Of a stretch of 64,000 nucleotides of DNA, positions 34,062-43,780 are shown piece after piece. Origin of the DNA: Stieleria maiorica (GTDB lineage Bacteria; Planctomycetota; Planctomycetia; Pirellulales; Pirellulaceae); contig NZ_CP036264.1 in the NCBI RefSeq assembly GCF_008035925.1, positions 6,109,641 through 6,173,640 on the forward strand. Direction: 5' to 3'. How positions within the stretch are numbered: position 1 is the first letter of the stretch; every line of letters begins with the position of its first letter. The notes under the pieces were generated by a model. That model was not told the DNA's origin. It searched no databases and was given only the letters and a program-made list of their open reading frames with translations. The position numbers and the translations under genes were made by a program.

Positions 34062-36152
34062 ATGCCATTCAAGCTGCGACGACCTCTCCCACTTGTCATC
34101 CATTGTCTCCTCTTATTCGCTTCGGTTTCGTCGTTGATGACCACGGTTGCAACGGGCGAAGACAGGCGTCCCAACGTTGTGATGATCATCGTCGATGACT
34201 TGAACGACTTGCCGCTGTCTCCGGACGGAAAGCCGCGGATCGAGACGCCGAACATCGACCGGATCGCCCGGCGCGGTGTCACGTTCACCAACGCCCACTG
34301 CAACGATCCGATCTGCGCACCGTCACGGGCCAGCATGCTGCTGGGGCTGTATCCGCAAACCAGCGCACTGTACTGGTTTGAGGACTGGAGAAAAAATGGT
34401 GTGCTCAATCAATGTGTCTCAGTCAATCGACACTTGCAAAACCACGGGTACTCGGTCTTCGGAACCGGCAAGATCTATCACGGCGGTCAGTCCGACGGGG
34501 CTTTCGATCGCCGAGGCCCCGGTCCCGATGTCGGCCCCTGGCCGTGGGACGGAAAGTCAAAGCAAAGTCATCTTCCGCACCCGGCAATGATGTACCTGTA
34601 TGACACCGATGGTGATATGGATTACAAGTGGGAACACCACTTCGGTCCGCTATCGATGGTGCCCGATTGGAAACCCGACCCGCAAGCCGGCATCCCCGGA
34701 TACAAGGGCTGGCGATTAGGCGGAAAACCGTTTCGATACAACGGTAATGATGACCGGGACAAGTTGGCGGATGAATTGTGCGCCGAGTGGTCGGCCGACA
34801 TGATCACCAAAGATCATGACCGGCCGTTCGCCATCTTCACCGGATTGGTGCGGACCCACACGCCGCTGTACGCGCCCCAGGAATACTTCGATCGCTTTCC
34901 GCTCGATTCGATCGAATTGCCTGAAACGATCGACGGAGACCTGGACGATTGCGCAACGGCCCTGGCGGATCGATCACTGTACGGCTTTCGTCGCTACAAC
35001 ATGTTGGTCCGCCACAAAGACCGCCAATTGTACCGGCAGTGGTTGCAAGCCTATCTGGCATGTGTCTCCTTCGTCGATGATCAAGTCGGCAAGATCCTGG
35101 ACGCAATTGACGCGAGCCCCCAGCGGGACAACACGATCGTGATCTTCACCAGTGATCACGGTTTCCACATGGGTGAGAAGGAGTTTCTGTACAAGCAGAG
35201 TTTGTGGGACGGCGCGACACGCGTTCCGTTGATCATCGCCGGTGTCGACGGAATGCCCAAGGGAGTGACCTGTGATCGGCCGGTTTCCTGGATCGACCTG
35301 TATCCGACCTTAAACCAGTTGTGCGGACTGCCGCCACAGCCCAACGCGGCCTCAGGCGGTTACAATTTGGAAGGGCACAGCCTGGTTCCCCTGTTGATGT
35401 CTCCCGAAGGTGATTGGAACGGTCCCGATGTCGCGATCACGGCATTGCCGGGCAAGGACCACAGCCAGCACGAACGACACGGCGGCACGTGGTTCCCGCA
35501 TTTTTCGGTCCGCAGCAAACAGTACCGTTACACTCTTTGCTCCAGTGGCGACGAAGAACTCTACGATTTTGAATCCGATCCACGCGAGTGGAAGAACCTC
35601 GCTGACGATCCGGCATACGCTTCGGTCAAAGCGAATTTGAAGGAACAATTGATCGCGTTGCGTGACGGTTCGGCTTGGCAATCGCTCGACGATCTCCATC
35701 GCTGGACCTACGGGGCACAAAAGGGAGGCGTTGTTTCCGACGATGGAACGTTGACGTTCAGCGGTCATTCGTCGTCCTACTTGGCAACGATCGCCAAGTA
35801 CAAGGACTTTGAATGGGAATTTGAGGCAAAGTCGCCGAACACGCAACGCATGCGGGTCAGCTATCACGCCCGCGTGCAAGGCAACCGCGTCGTCGGGACG
35901 GTCGCCAATGTTCCGCCGACGCAATCCAATTTGGAAGGCACTGCGGTCCCGTTTGATTCCGGGCAGTGGCATCGTTATCGCATCCGCGTGGTCGATGGGC
36001 GTTGCCGCGTCTGGATCAATAGCAAATTGCACAGTGACGTGGTCAATGCCTCCGATACAGACGTCGGGGTGATCGGTTTTGATTTCCCCGGAGTTGACGA
36101 GCCCACGCTAAGTGTGCGAGCGTCGCGCGTGCGAAGGCTGACGTCCAATTGA
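34062..36152 (+). CDS. Secreted sulfatase with C-terminal beta-sandwich domain
   Basis: 696 residues with an N-terminal signal. Sulfatase domain about 35-500: metal residues in VVMIIVDDLND, the formylglycine signature C-x-P-S-R at Cys85 (ICAPSRASML), GTGKIYHGG, and FTSDHGFHMGEKEF. The pattern (long insert with PHPAMMYLYD, SDHGFHMGE) resembles iduronate-2-sulfatase/choline-sulfatase-type members. The extra C-terminal domain (about 535-690; YKDFEWEFEAKS, GQWHRYRIRVVDGRCRVWINS) resembles the DUF1080/3-keto-disaccharide hydrolase beta-jelly roll. It should desulfate algal polysaccharides and needs a formylglycine-generating system elsewhere. Confidence 0.9.
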   Translation: MPFKLRRPLPLVIHCLLLFASVSSLMTTVATGEDRRPNVVMIIVDDLNDLPLSPDGKPRIETPNIDRIARRGVTFTNAHCNDPICAPSRASMLLGLYPQTSALYWFEDWRKNGVLNQCVSVNRHLQNHGYSVFGTGKIYHGGQSDGAFDRRGPGPDVGPWPWDGKSKQSHLPHPAMMYLYDTDGDMDYKWEHHFGPLSMVPDWKPDPQAGIPGYKGWRLGGKPFRYNGNDDRDKLADELCAEWSADMITKDHDRPFAIFTGLVRTHTPLYAPQEYFDRFPLDSIELPETIDGDLDDCATALADRSLYGFRRYNMLVRHKDRQLYRQWLQAYLACVSFVDDQVGKILDAIDASPQRDNTIVIFTSDHGFHMGEKEFLYKQSLWDGATRVPLIIAGVDGMPKGVTCDRPVSWIDLYPTLNQLCGLPPQPNAASGGYNLEGHSLVPLLMSPEGDWNGPDVAITALPGKDHSQHERHGGTWFPHFSVRSKQYRYTLCSSGDEELYDFESDPREWKNLADDPAYASVKANLKEQLIALRDGSAWQSLDDLHRWTYGAQKGGVVSDDGTLTFSGHSSSYLATIAKYKDFEWEFEAKSPNTQRMRVSYHARVQGNRVVGTVANVPPTQSNLEGTAVPFDSGQWHRYRIRVVDGRCRVWINSKLHSDVVNASDTDVGVIGFDFPGVDEPTLSVRASRVRRLTSN

Positions 36153-36327
36153 CGCTCGCTTTGTGCGGCCGGGGTGATCAGCGACGTGAGATGAAAGCGG
36201 ACGGCAATCCGTTCCGGGTTCCAGGTCCGTTGGTAGAGCTTGGGGGACAGAAGAAGGGGGGCAGGAAAATGGAGGCTAAGGCAGGAGACACCGACAAGAA
36301 AATGGGAGATAAGAAACTGTCGGGCAG

Positions 36328-37578
36328 CTAACGTGGCAAGTCTCTCGCTTCGGCGTAGGGGCGTCGTGAGAGCGCTGCTTCACCGACGCGTTGGATGGCC
36401 AAGACGAACGCGGCGGTGCGCAGGTCGACGTCGCGTTGCTTTGCTACTTCGGCGACCGATTCGCAGGCCTTCCGCATGTGGGTGGACAGCTCGTGGCGGA
36501 TCCGCCCCAGTTCCCATTGGAACTGTTGAATGTTTTGCGCCCATTCGAAATAGCTGACCGTCACCCCGCCGGCGTTGGCCAAGATATCGGGGACAACCAG
36601 GATGCCACGTCGGCGAAAGATCTCGTCGGCTTCCGGCGTGGTCGGTGAATTGGCCGCTTCGATAATGATCTTTGCCCGCACGTCTTCGGCGTTGTCTTTG
36701 GTCAGCACGTCACCGAGTGCGGCGGGGACCAACACGTCCGCCTCCCAGGTCAGCACGTCGTCGCTCTTGAAGGCGTCGCCGCCGGGAAACCCAGCGACGC
36801 TGCCGTGTTGGGCGGTCCATGCGGCCAACTGGTCGACGTCCAGCCCTTCTTTGTTACCGACCCCGCCGGCGTGATCCCCGACCGCGACAATCTTGGCGCC
36901 CAGTTCGGCCATCGTCCGGGCCGCGTGACTGCCGACGTTCCCGAAGCCTTGCAGCGCGACGGTCACCTCCGAGATCGAATTGTCTTGCCAGCGGAGCACT
37001 TCCTCCAGCACGATCGTCACGCCGCGGCCGGTCGCCTCTTCGCGGCCTTCGGATCCGAACAAATGCAACGGTTTGCCGGTCACGACTCCGGGCGAGAATC
37101 CGGCGTACTTCGAATACTCGTCCATGATCCAGCCCATGATCTTGGCGTTCGTGTTGACGTCCGGGGCGGGGATGTCGATGGTCGGACCGATAACCTCCTT
37201 GATTTGGCCGACGAAGGTCCGCGTGATCTCATTCAGCTCGCGCTCACTCAAGTCGCTCGGGTCACAATTGATGCCGCCTTTGGCGCCGCCATACGGAACA
37301 CCCACCACCGCCGTTTTCCAGGTCATCAGATTCGCCAGCGCCGTCGCTTCGTCTTCATCGACCGACGGATGGTAGCGCAGCCCGCCCTTCATCGGCCCGC
37401 GGACCCGACTGTGTTGGACACGGTAGCCGGTGTGTTTGATCAGCTTGCCTTCGTCACTCTCGGTGACCAGGCCGACTTTGACGATCCGCAGCGGGCAAAG
37501 CAGGATGTCACGCACCCGGTCGGAAAGTCCCAAGACATTGGCGGCATGGCGAAAATAGGCGCGGCTTTCTTCTAACAT
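36328..37578 (-). CDS. gdhA: Glutamate dehydrogenase (Glu/Leu/Phe/Val family)
   Basis: 416 residues from the ATG at 37578 (the frame also has a TTG at 37581). Core motifs: MKGGLRYHP, the catalytic Lys in VPYGGAKGGI, DIPAPDVNT, the Rossmann VALQGFGNVGSHAA, and IIEAANSPTTPEA. Size and motifs fit the small hexameric NAD-type enzymes such as Bacillus RocG. It interconverts glutamate and 2-oxoglutarate plus ammonia. Monocistronic. Cofactor preference is not certain from sequence. Confidence 0.92.
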   Translation of the reverse strand: MLEESRAYFRHAANVLGLSDRVRDILLCPLRIVKVGLVTESDEGKLIKHTGYRVQHSRVRGPMKGGLRYHPSVDEDEATALANLMTWKTAVVGVPYGGAKGGINCDPSDLSERELNEITRTFVGQIKEVIGPTIDIPAPDVNTNAKIMGWIMDEYSKYAGFSPGVVTGKPLHLFGSEGREEATGRGVTIVLEEVLRWQDNSISEVTVALQGFGNVGSHAARTMAELGAKIVAVGDHAGGVGNKEGLDVDQLAAWTAQHGSVAGFPGGDAFKSDDVLTWEADVLVPAALGDVLTKDNAEDVRAKIIIEAANSPTTPEADEIFRRRGILVVPDILANAGGVTVSYFEWAQNIQQFQWELGRIRHELSTHMRKACESVAEVAKQRDVDLRTAAFVLAIQRVGEAALSRRPYAEARDLPR

Positions 37579-37759
37579 CAAAACGGTCCCGGGGAGTGAT
37601 ACACGGTGGTTGCCCTCTTAGTCTATTCACTTTGGGCGAGCGAAAATGGCATTTCGGTACCCCACTGGGCCAAGCAAATCAAACAACTGGCCGTTTCCGT
37701 CCGCGGTAGTACCGCCACAGTTTCGAGTTACAATCGAGTCATTCCCTGGAACCGATTTG

Positions 37760-38290
37760 ATGAGCACAGCCCCCCGTTACGTTCCGCACTACACGATCGA
37801 CGACTACCGTCGCTGGGAAGGCGATTGGGAGTTGATCGACGGTGTGCCGGTGTCGATGAGTCCGTCCCCGTTAGGGCCGCACGAGCGCATTGTCGCCGAA
37901 CTGTCGCGACAAATGCTTAATCAGCTAATCGAGAACGAGTGCGACTGCCGCGTTTACACCAATCTCGATTGGATCGTGAGCGATGATACAGTGGTTCGAC
38001 CGGATTTAATGGTCGTTTGTGGCATTCAGCCCGACCGGCATCTGGAGCGGCCACCCGCCGTCGTAGTGGAAGTGCTTTCCGCAGCAACGCGGCAGCGCGA
38101 CTTGACCGCGAAGCGAGCCATCTACCTGGAACGCGACGTCACACGCTATTTGATTGTCGACCCGGACGACCAAACGGTGCGAGTTGTGATGAAGCATGGA
38201 GAACAATCGTTCGGGGCCGGCGAATCGATGGTTTTCGACGTTGATGCTGGCTGTCGGGTCGAGATCCAGTGCGGGCGATTGTTTGCTTGA
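37760..38290 (+). CDS. Uma2 family (DUF820) putative endonuclease
   Basis: 176 residues from the ATG at 37760. Typical Uma2 start YTIDDYRRWEGDWELIDG, core PD-(D/E)xK elements RPDLMVV and AVVVEVLS, and the C-terminal YLIVDPDDQTVRV. The family is abundant in cyanobacteria and planctomycetes; a nuclease fold is established but the biological role is not. Solitary gene, divergent from gdhA. Confidence 0.85.
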   Translation: MSTAPRYVPHYTIDDYRRWEGDWELIDGVPVSMSPSPLGPHERIVAELSRQMLNQLIENECDCRVYTNLDWIVSDDTVVRPDLMVVCGIQPDRHLERPPAVVVEVLSAATRQRDLTAKRAIYLERDVTRYLIVDPDDQTVRVVMKHGEQSFGAGESMVFDVDAGCRVEIQCGRLFA

Positions 38291-38380
38291 GGCTGTGTCG
38301 GGGGAAGGAAGGCAGAACGATTCGGGGCAGAATGATGCCAGTGGAGGATTGCCGCCGGCGGCGATGCATGGGTGAACTGG

Positions 38381-38433
38381 CAAAACGATGGGGGCAAAAC
38401 GATGGGGGCAAAACGATGGGGGCAAAACGATTG
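38381..38433. repeat. 14 bp tandem repeat, about four copies
   Basis: Unit CAAAACGATGGGGG starts at 38381, 38395, 38409 and 38423. It lies in the convergent gap between the Uma2 and NagB-LmbE genes. A CTCCCAA/CTCCCAC-rich stretch (38454-38500) follows. Confidence 0.85.
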
Positions 38434-38484
38434 AGATCAATGCCCCATCTTACTCCCAACTCCCAACTCCCAGCTCCCACCTCT

Positions 38485-40410
38485 CTACTCCCCCCCATCA
38501 AACCCTTTCCAACGGACGAAGCCTTCGATGGCTTGGTACTGGGCCAATCCCAGTCGGTCATAGATCTGTGCCGTTTGCGCGTTACGCGCTTCGGCACGTT
38601 GCCAGAACTCGCGCGCGTCGGACCCCGGGAACAGGGCGCGGTCTTTTTGCGATTCATGTTTGAAGATCGCATCGCGTTTGCGGTCGACCTCTTGGGGGCT
38701 GAGCGGCACGGCCATTTCGATTTCGTGCGGCGCCCATTCCTGCCAGGCACCGCGGTAGAGCCAGACGGCGGTTGAGGCGAACCAGTCATCGTGGCGGCAT
38801 TCTTCGCAGGCGGCAAAGATGACGTCCAGGCAGGTGCGGTGGGTACCGTGCGGATCGCTCAGGTCACCGGCGGCATAAATCTGGTGCGGCTGCACGTGTC
38901 GCAACAGGTCAACGGTGATTTCAATGTCTCGCTGGCCGATCGGCTTTTTACGCACCGTTCCGGTTTCGTAAAACGGCAGATCGAGGTAATGCAGGTGTTC
39001 GTCTCGAACGCCACAAACGCGCGCCCCTGCGGTCGCTTCGCCGCGTCGGATCAGTCCTTTCAGTCGCTGGACTTCGTTGATGTCGATGCTTCCGGACGCC
39101 TTGTCGCGGATGGCGTGAATCATCATGTCGGTCAGCCGTTGAATGTCGTCGTTGAACACGTCGAATTCGCGGCAGAAGTCGGCGGCGAATTCCGCGAACC
39201 GCAGCGCATCTCCGTCGAAAACGGCCAGATTACCGGAGGTCTGGTAGGCGACGTGGATTTCATGGCCCTGGCCGGCCAACCGCGTCAGCGTGCCTCCCAT
39301 CGAGATCACGTCGTCGTCCGGGTGCGGCGAAAACAGGATGATGCGTTTGGGGAACACCGTCTCGGGGCGATCCGGTTTGCCGGCCGGCCAGCCCGTGATC
39401 GTGTTTTGCAAATGACGAAAGACGCTCAGGTTGATTTCGTAGGCCGTTCCGTATTCGGCCAGCAGTCCCTGTAATCCGTTGGCGTTGTAATCGGCGTCGG
39501 TCAACATCAGCACGGGCTTTTGGACCGATTGTGAAAGCGCGATCACGGCGCGGCGGACCATCACGTCGTCCCAGCAGACTTCGCCGACCAACCACGGCGA
39601 CCGGATTTCGGTCAGATTCGCCGCGGCGGCCGAATCCAGAAAGAACTCGACGTCGTCGTGTTGTTGAAGAAACGTTGCCGGAACGGCAGGTGCGACTTCG
39701 CCTTCGACCGATCGGGCGACGATCGACGCTTTGCCTTCGCCGAAGGCCAGCAAGATGATCCGTCGCGCATCCAAGATGGTCCCGACGCCCATCGTGATCG
39801 CACGTCGCGGCACGTTTTCGACGCCAAAGAAGTTGCTGGCCGCATCGATCCGCGTCATCGCATCGAGTGTGATCGGCCGGGTGCGCGAATCCGTGCCCGA
39901 ACCGGGTTCGTTGAAACCGATATGACCGGTGCGTCCGATGCCCAGGATCAACATGTCGATGCCGCCCAATTCGGCGATCTCGTTTTCGAACTTCAGGCAA
40001 TACTCTGACAGATCATCCTGGGGCGTCAGGCCGTCGGGGATATGGATCTGGTCGCGTGGCAGGTCGATGTGATCGAACAGGTGTTCGTTCATGAATCGCA
40101 CATGGCTCTGCAGCGATTCCGGCCCCATCGGCAGGAACTCGTCGAGTACAAAGACGGCCACGTTGGCAAACGAGAGGCCTTGTTCGCGGTGCATCCGGAC
40201 CATCGCGGAGTAGACGTTCACGACGCTCGATCCGGTCGCCAGCCCGAGCACGCACGTGCGTCCCTCGGCGGCACGGCTGCGAACGAGCGTGGCGATTTCG
40301 AGCGCCGCCGCTTCGCTGGCGTTGCTCGCTTCGGGGAAGACTCGATAGGGAATCGATGATGCGGGGGCCGCGTGTGAATACGCTTTCAATCTGCGTCTAT
40401 CTCTTCTCAT
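38485..40410 (-). CDS. nagB: Glucosamine-6-phosphate deaminase - LmbE/PIG-L deacetylase fusion
   Basis: 641 residues. N-terminal NagB-like isomerase/deaminase domain (about 20-300): GLATGSS phosphate loop, Asp90 in VLDEF, GIGRTGHIGFNEPGSG. C-terminal LmbE/PIG-L N-deacetylase domain (about 360-600): zinc motif FSPHPDDDVISMGGT and DPHGTHR. Joined, the two steps would convert N-acetylglucosamine 6-phosphate (or a related compound) to fructose 6-phosphate. Similar fusions are known in Bacteroidetes-type genomes. The start overlaps the ROK kinase stop by 14 nt, so this is the third gene of a PQQ-propeller/ROK/NagB-LmbE operon. Preferred deacetylase substrate not provable. Confidence 0.88.
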   Translation of the reverse strand: MRRDRRRLKAYSHAAPASSIPYRVFPEASNASEAAALEIATLVRSRAAEGRTCVLGLATGSSVVNVYSAMVRMHREQGLSFANVAVFVLDEFLPMGPESLQSHVRFMNEHLFDHIDLPRDQIHIPDGLTPQDDLSEYCLKFENEIAELGGIDMLILGIGRTGHIGFNEPGSGTDSRTRPITLDAMTRIDAASNFFGVENVPRRAITMGVGTILDARRIILLAFGEGKASIVARSVEGEVAPAVPATFLQQHDDVEFFLDSAAAANLTEIRSPWLVGEVCWDDVMVRRAVIALSQSVQKPVLMLTDADYNANGLQGLLAEYGTAYEINLSVFRHLQNTITGWPAGKPDRPETVFPKRIILFSPHPDDDVISMGGTLTRLAGQGHEIHVAYQTSGNLAVFDGDALRFAEFAADFCREFDVFNDDIQRLTDMMIHAIRDKASGSIDINEVQRLKGLIRRGEATAGARVCGVRDEHLHYLDLPFYETGTVRKKPIGQRDIEITVDLLRHVQPHQIYAAGDLSDPHGTHRTCLDVIFAACEECRHDDWFASTAVWLYRGAWQEWAPHEIEMAVPLSPQEVDRKRDAIFKHESQKDRALFPGSDAREFWQRAEARNAQTAQIYDRLGLAQYQAIEGFVRWKGFDGGE

Positions 40411-41491
40411 GCTGTCGTACTTTGATGCAGTTCAGTGTTCGTTGCCGTGCCAGTTGTCTTGCATGTTGGGCCGCGCCGAGCATCCCGGCGTCGTTGCCCA
40501 GGGAGGCAAAGTCGATTTTTACGGTCGATCCGGTTTGGACCAGTGACAAACGTGCCATTTCGTCATGGATCGTTTTGAGAAATCGCCTACCGGTACGTGA
40601 TCGGTTGCCGCCAAAGTTGACCGCGCCGCCGAGCAACACGACCGAGGGGTCGGCGATGTGGGCCAGCATGGCGATCGCCCGACCCAAATGCACGCCGGTC
40701 CGGCGAACGGTTTCGATCGCGATCGCGTCGCCGGCTTCGGCCGCATCCGAGATGCATTCCGGCGTCAGGACTGCGGCACTACGGCTCGCACTGCGGCTCG
40801 CACTGCGGCTCGCACTGCGGCGCGCCTCGCGAAGCGACGACGGTTGGTCGGATTGTTCGAGCAGCTCGACTGCGGTTTGGACGATGCCCGCGGCGCCGGC
40901 ATAGGCTTCCAGGTGTCCGTCGCGTCCGCACCCACATCGCCGCGCGTCGGGACCATGATCGATGGTGACGTGTCCGATTTCGCCGCCACAGCCGTGGCTG
41001 CCGTTGATCGGCCGCCCGGAAACGATGATGCCACCGCCGATCCCTGTTCCCAGCGTCAAAAATGACAAAGAATCCGTCCGGTGCTGGCCGAAGCTGGATT
41101 CACCGAGTGCCGCGGCGTTGGCATCGTTGATCACGGCCACCGGTTTTTCAAACACGCGCGCCAATTCCTGATGGAAACCGATACCGTGCCAAGAATGCAA
41201 GTTGGCCGTTTCCATCAACGTTGCCGTCGCTTCGTCGATCACCCCGGCCATGGCCAGCCCGACCGACTCCAAATCGTCAAACGTCGCATCGTTCTGCCGC
41301 AACGCGTCGATCGCAAACTCACGCGCCTGGCGAAAAGCGTCCGACGGTTCTTCGCAATGAGCGGTGGAAATCTGGTCGCGCGCGACCACTTCGTCTCCGT
41401 ACAGCAACCCCAGCTTGACGGAGGTGCCACCGAGATCGATCCCCATGACGAACGATGGGGGAATGAAGGGAGTGTTTTCGTCTGGATTCAT
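40397..41491 (-). CDS. ROK family sugar kinase
   Basis: 364 residues from the ATG at 41491. ATP site VMGIDLGGTSVKLG, catalytic Asp in VINDANAAALGE, the ROK zinc motif CGCGRDGHLEAYAG, and LGTGIGGGII. It phosphorylates a hexose, probably glucose, N-acetylglucosamine or N-acetylmannosamine, judged by the adjoining NagB-LmbE gene. An in-frame repeat (SASR)n encoded by a 12 bp tandem repeat (40771-40825) inserts extra Ser/Arg residues between conserved parts, which is unusual. The end overlaps nagB-lmbE by 14 nt; the PQQ-propeller gene ends 58 bp upstream. Confidence 0.87.
   Translation of the reverse strand: MNPDENTPFIPPSFVMGIDLGGTSVKLGLLYGDEVVARDQISTAHCEEPSDAFRQAREFAIDALRQNDATFDDLESVGLAMAGVIDEATATLMETANLHSWHGIGFHQELARVFEKPVAVINDANAAALGESSFGQHRTDSLSFLTLGTGIGGGIIVSGRPINGSHGCGGEIGHVTIDHGPDARRCGCGRDGHLEAYAGAAGIVQTAVELLEQSDQPSSLREARRSASRSASRSASRSAAVLTPECISDAAEAGDAIAIETVRRTGVHLGRAIAMLAHIADPSVVLLGGAVNFGGNRSRTGRRFLKTIHDEMARLSLVQTGSTVKIDFASLGNDAGMLGAAQHARQLARQRTLNCIKVRQHEKR
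40771..40825 (-). repeat. 12 bp in-frame tandem repeat in the ROK gene
   Basis: About four copies of CTGCGGCTCGCA, translated as SASR units. Near-identical copies suggest recent slippage expansion within an external loop. Confidence 0.85.
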
Positions 41492-41549
41492 CTTCGGTTG
41501 CGATCGACTTGGCAAAGATTTTCGCGTTCGGGGCTCACCGGGCTTCCGT

Positions 41550-42878
41550 TCAATTGGCGATGCAAAACAAGTGGTTTTCTCCGCGGATGAACAATTCATC
41601 GCCGGACGGAGCGGGAGTCGCATCGACCGTTTCGCCGAGCGAATTGGACGCCACGATCTGCAGCGTCGGATCGTCTTTGATCACGACCGTGGTACCGCTG
41701 CGGCCGGTCAAATAAACGTGCCCGCCGGCGGCCATCGGTGACGCATAGGTTCGGCTGATTCCAGGCAACCGGACCGCTTGGTAATACGGTTTTCCCGTTG
41801 CCGCATCCAGGCAGGTCAGGTTGGCCGATTTACCCTTGTGAAAATACAGGCGGCCGCCGCTCAGCAGCGGTGACGCGATATCCGGCGTGTCGCGGTTGGT
41901 CGTCCACACGACGCGATCGGTGCCTTCGATGTCGCCTCGGCCGTCGGGCCGGAACGCGCCCAGGAACGAACCCTGGTAGCCGCTGCCGACGAACACCAAC
42001 CCATCGCCGGCGACCGCCGAAGCGACCGGACGCGTCGTCTGGCCGCCGCAACGCCAAAGCTCTTCACCTGATTTCAGATCATAACTACGCGCGCAGGTTT
42101 GGCCATTCATGACGACTTGTTTTTGGCCATCGACGTCGATCACCAGCGGCGTGGCCCAGCAGGACGGTTCGTCACGTTCGGTCTTCCAAATCGTCTCGCC
42201 GGTCGATTTGGCGAGTGCATAGAGCGCCGAATCACCCTCATGATCCCACGGCACCAGGATCATATCCCCGTGCAGCGTCGGCGAACTGCCTTCGCCGAAC
42301 CCGCTCCGCGTGATCATCTTTCCGAAATCGTCGCGTTTCCATTTCAGTTCCCCGTCCATCGTGTAGCAATACAGGCCCCGGGATCCGAAGTGTGCGTAGA
42401 CGTGGCTGCTATCGGTGCAGGGGGACGCCGAGGCGAATCCGTTGGTCGCATGGGTTTCTTGGTGCGGGATTGCCGTGACGGCCGTCTGTTTCCAAAGTTG
42501 CTGGCCGGTTTGCCGGTCGAAGCAAAGGACTTGAAAGTCCAGGTTGGGGATTCCGGGCGCCGAACCGCGTTGAAACTGATTGCGATTCTGGGGGGCCGGC
42601 GGCGCTGGCGGCGTCCCCGCACCAACCGTGACGGCGGTGACCACGAACACGCGGTCGTCCCAGATCACGGGCGATCCGGATCCACGTCCGGGAATCGGCA
42701 CCTTCCATTTGACGTTCTCCGTGTCCGACCAGTGCGTCGGCGGATTGCCGCTGGTCGCCGCGCCGTTGCCTGTCGGACCGCGCCAATGAGCCCAATTGTC
42801 CGCACCAGCGAGATTCCCGGGGGTGGTCAATGCCAACGCGACCACCAGTGAGAGGGTGGGCGAAAGTTTGCAAAACAT
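41550..42878 (-). CDS. Secreted PQQ-like beta-propeller repeat protein
   Basis: 442 residues with a signal peptide (SLVVALALTTPGNLAGA). About seven W-docking blades, each with a pattern such as GSPVIWDDRVFVVT, FASASPCTDSSHVYAHFG or IASPLLSGGRLYFHKG, and the start NWAHWRGPTGNGAA that is common to planctomycete outer-membrane-biogenesis-like propellers. A Pro/Asn-rich loop (PPAPPAPQNRNQFQRG) interrupts an early blade. Family members are scaffolds and many are not PQQ enzymes. First gene of an apparent operon with ROK and NagB-LmbE. Confidence 0.85.
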   Translation of the reverse strand: MFCKLSPTLSLVVALALTTPGNLAGADNWAHWRGPTGNGAATSGNPPTHWSDTENVKWKVPIPGRGSGSPVIWDDRVFVVTAVTVGAGTPPAPPAPQNRNQFQRGSAPGIPNLDFQVLCFDRQTGQQLWKQTAVTAIPHQETHATNGFASASPCTDSSHVYAHFGSRGLYCYTMDGELKWKRDDFGKMITRSGFGEGSSPTLHGDMILVPWDHEGDSALYALAKSTGETIWKTERDEPSCWATPLVIDVDGQKQVVMNGQTCARSYDLKSGEELWRCGGQTTRPVASAVAGDGLVFVGSGYQGSFLGAFRPDGRGDIEGTDRVVWTTNRDTPDIASPLLSGGRLYFHKGKSANLTCLDAATGKPYYQAVRLPGISRTYASPMAAGGHVYLTGRSGTTVVIKDDPTLQIVASNSLGETVDATPAPSGDELFIRGENHLFCIAN

Positions 42879-43177
42879 GCGACGTCGTTTGTGAAGGGGG
42901 GAAGGGGAATGTGGACGGCCCGACGCAACTTTGAGGGGAATTCATTGGTCGGTGGCGTACCGGCTTCGCCCTATTGTAGCTCGTCCATCCCGAACGCGCC
43001 TCTGGACGTCGACGTGACCGGACAACGTGCGGAAAAACTTTGACAGCGTCCCGCCCATGCGACATCTTGGGGGGCCGGACGCGACGTTCGGGGCCGTTCG
43101 TTGTTCTCAAATCGTTGTTCTCAAATCTCGGCACGGCAGATGTCGGCACCAAGACTTCGGCAGACAAGGTCTTTGGC

Positions 43178-43675
43178 ATGTTAATCGATCAGACAGAACT
43201 CATCCAAAAAACTCCGGTTTGCGGTGGCCTCCGCCGGGAGACGCTGCGATTGATCCTCGGCCAATCGGAAGAGTTGGACGTTCCCGCGGGGGAATTCTTT
43301 TTCCGCGAAGGCGACGCCGGGGACTGCCTGTACGTGATCAAATCCGGAACCGCCGTTGTCCAACGAATCTGGCAGGGTAAACCGATCGTGCTGGCGCGGA
43401 TTGGGCCCGGTGACTGCTTTGGCGAGATGTCGCTGATCGATCTGCAACGCCGCTTCGCCGCCGTCAAAGCGGAAACCGATTGCAGCGTGATCCGCGTTCC
43501 CTACACCGCACTGATGAAATTGTGCCAAGTCGACATGGAACAATATGCCATGGTAATGATGAACCTGGGACGTGAGGTCAGCCGCCGGCTGCGGATCGCC
43601 GGAGAGAGATTGTTTCGCTATCAACAAGAACTCGGCCAGCAGGCGTTTGATGAGGAATTGGCATTTGATGCCTAG
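43178..43675 (+). CDS. Cyclic nucleotide-binding domain protein
   Basis: 165 residues from the ATG at 43178 (AAGG 10 bases upstream); the frame opens further upstream without folded sequence. One cNMP-binding beta-roll (about 15-125): GEFFFREGDAGDCLYVIKSG and the phosphate-binding cassette PGDCFGEMSLID, where the usual Arg-Ala/Ser after the cassette reads RRFAAVKA. No DNA-binding or catalytic domain follows; the C-terminal helix is short and Gln-rich. It may be a stand-alone ligand sensor or regulatory subunit. Ligand unknown. Confidence 0.82.
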   Translation: MLIDQTELIQKTPVCGGLRRETLRLILGQSEELDVPAGEFFFREGDAGDCLYVIKSGTAVVQRIWQGKPIVLARIGPGDCFGEMSLIDLQRRFAAVKAETDCSVIRVPYTALMKLCQVDMEQYAMVMMNLGREVSRRLRIAGERLFRYQQELGQQAFDEELAFDA

Positions 43676-43768
43676 CGGTCGGCTCGGCAAGCGAAACCCA
43701 ATTGATTCAACAGGCTGTCAACGGTCGTCGGCGAGACGCTGTTCGATGACCACCCCCGAACCCCGTCC

Positions 43769-43773
43769 AGGAG
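43769..43773 (+). promoter_or_regulatory. Ribosome binding site fixing the TTG start of the sulfatase
   Basis: AGGAG seven bases upstream of the TTG at 43781; no in-frame ATG or GTG is placed as well. Confidence 0.65.
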
Positions 43774-43780
43774 AAAACTC

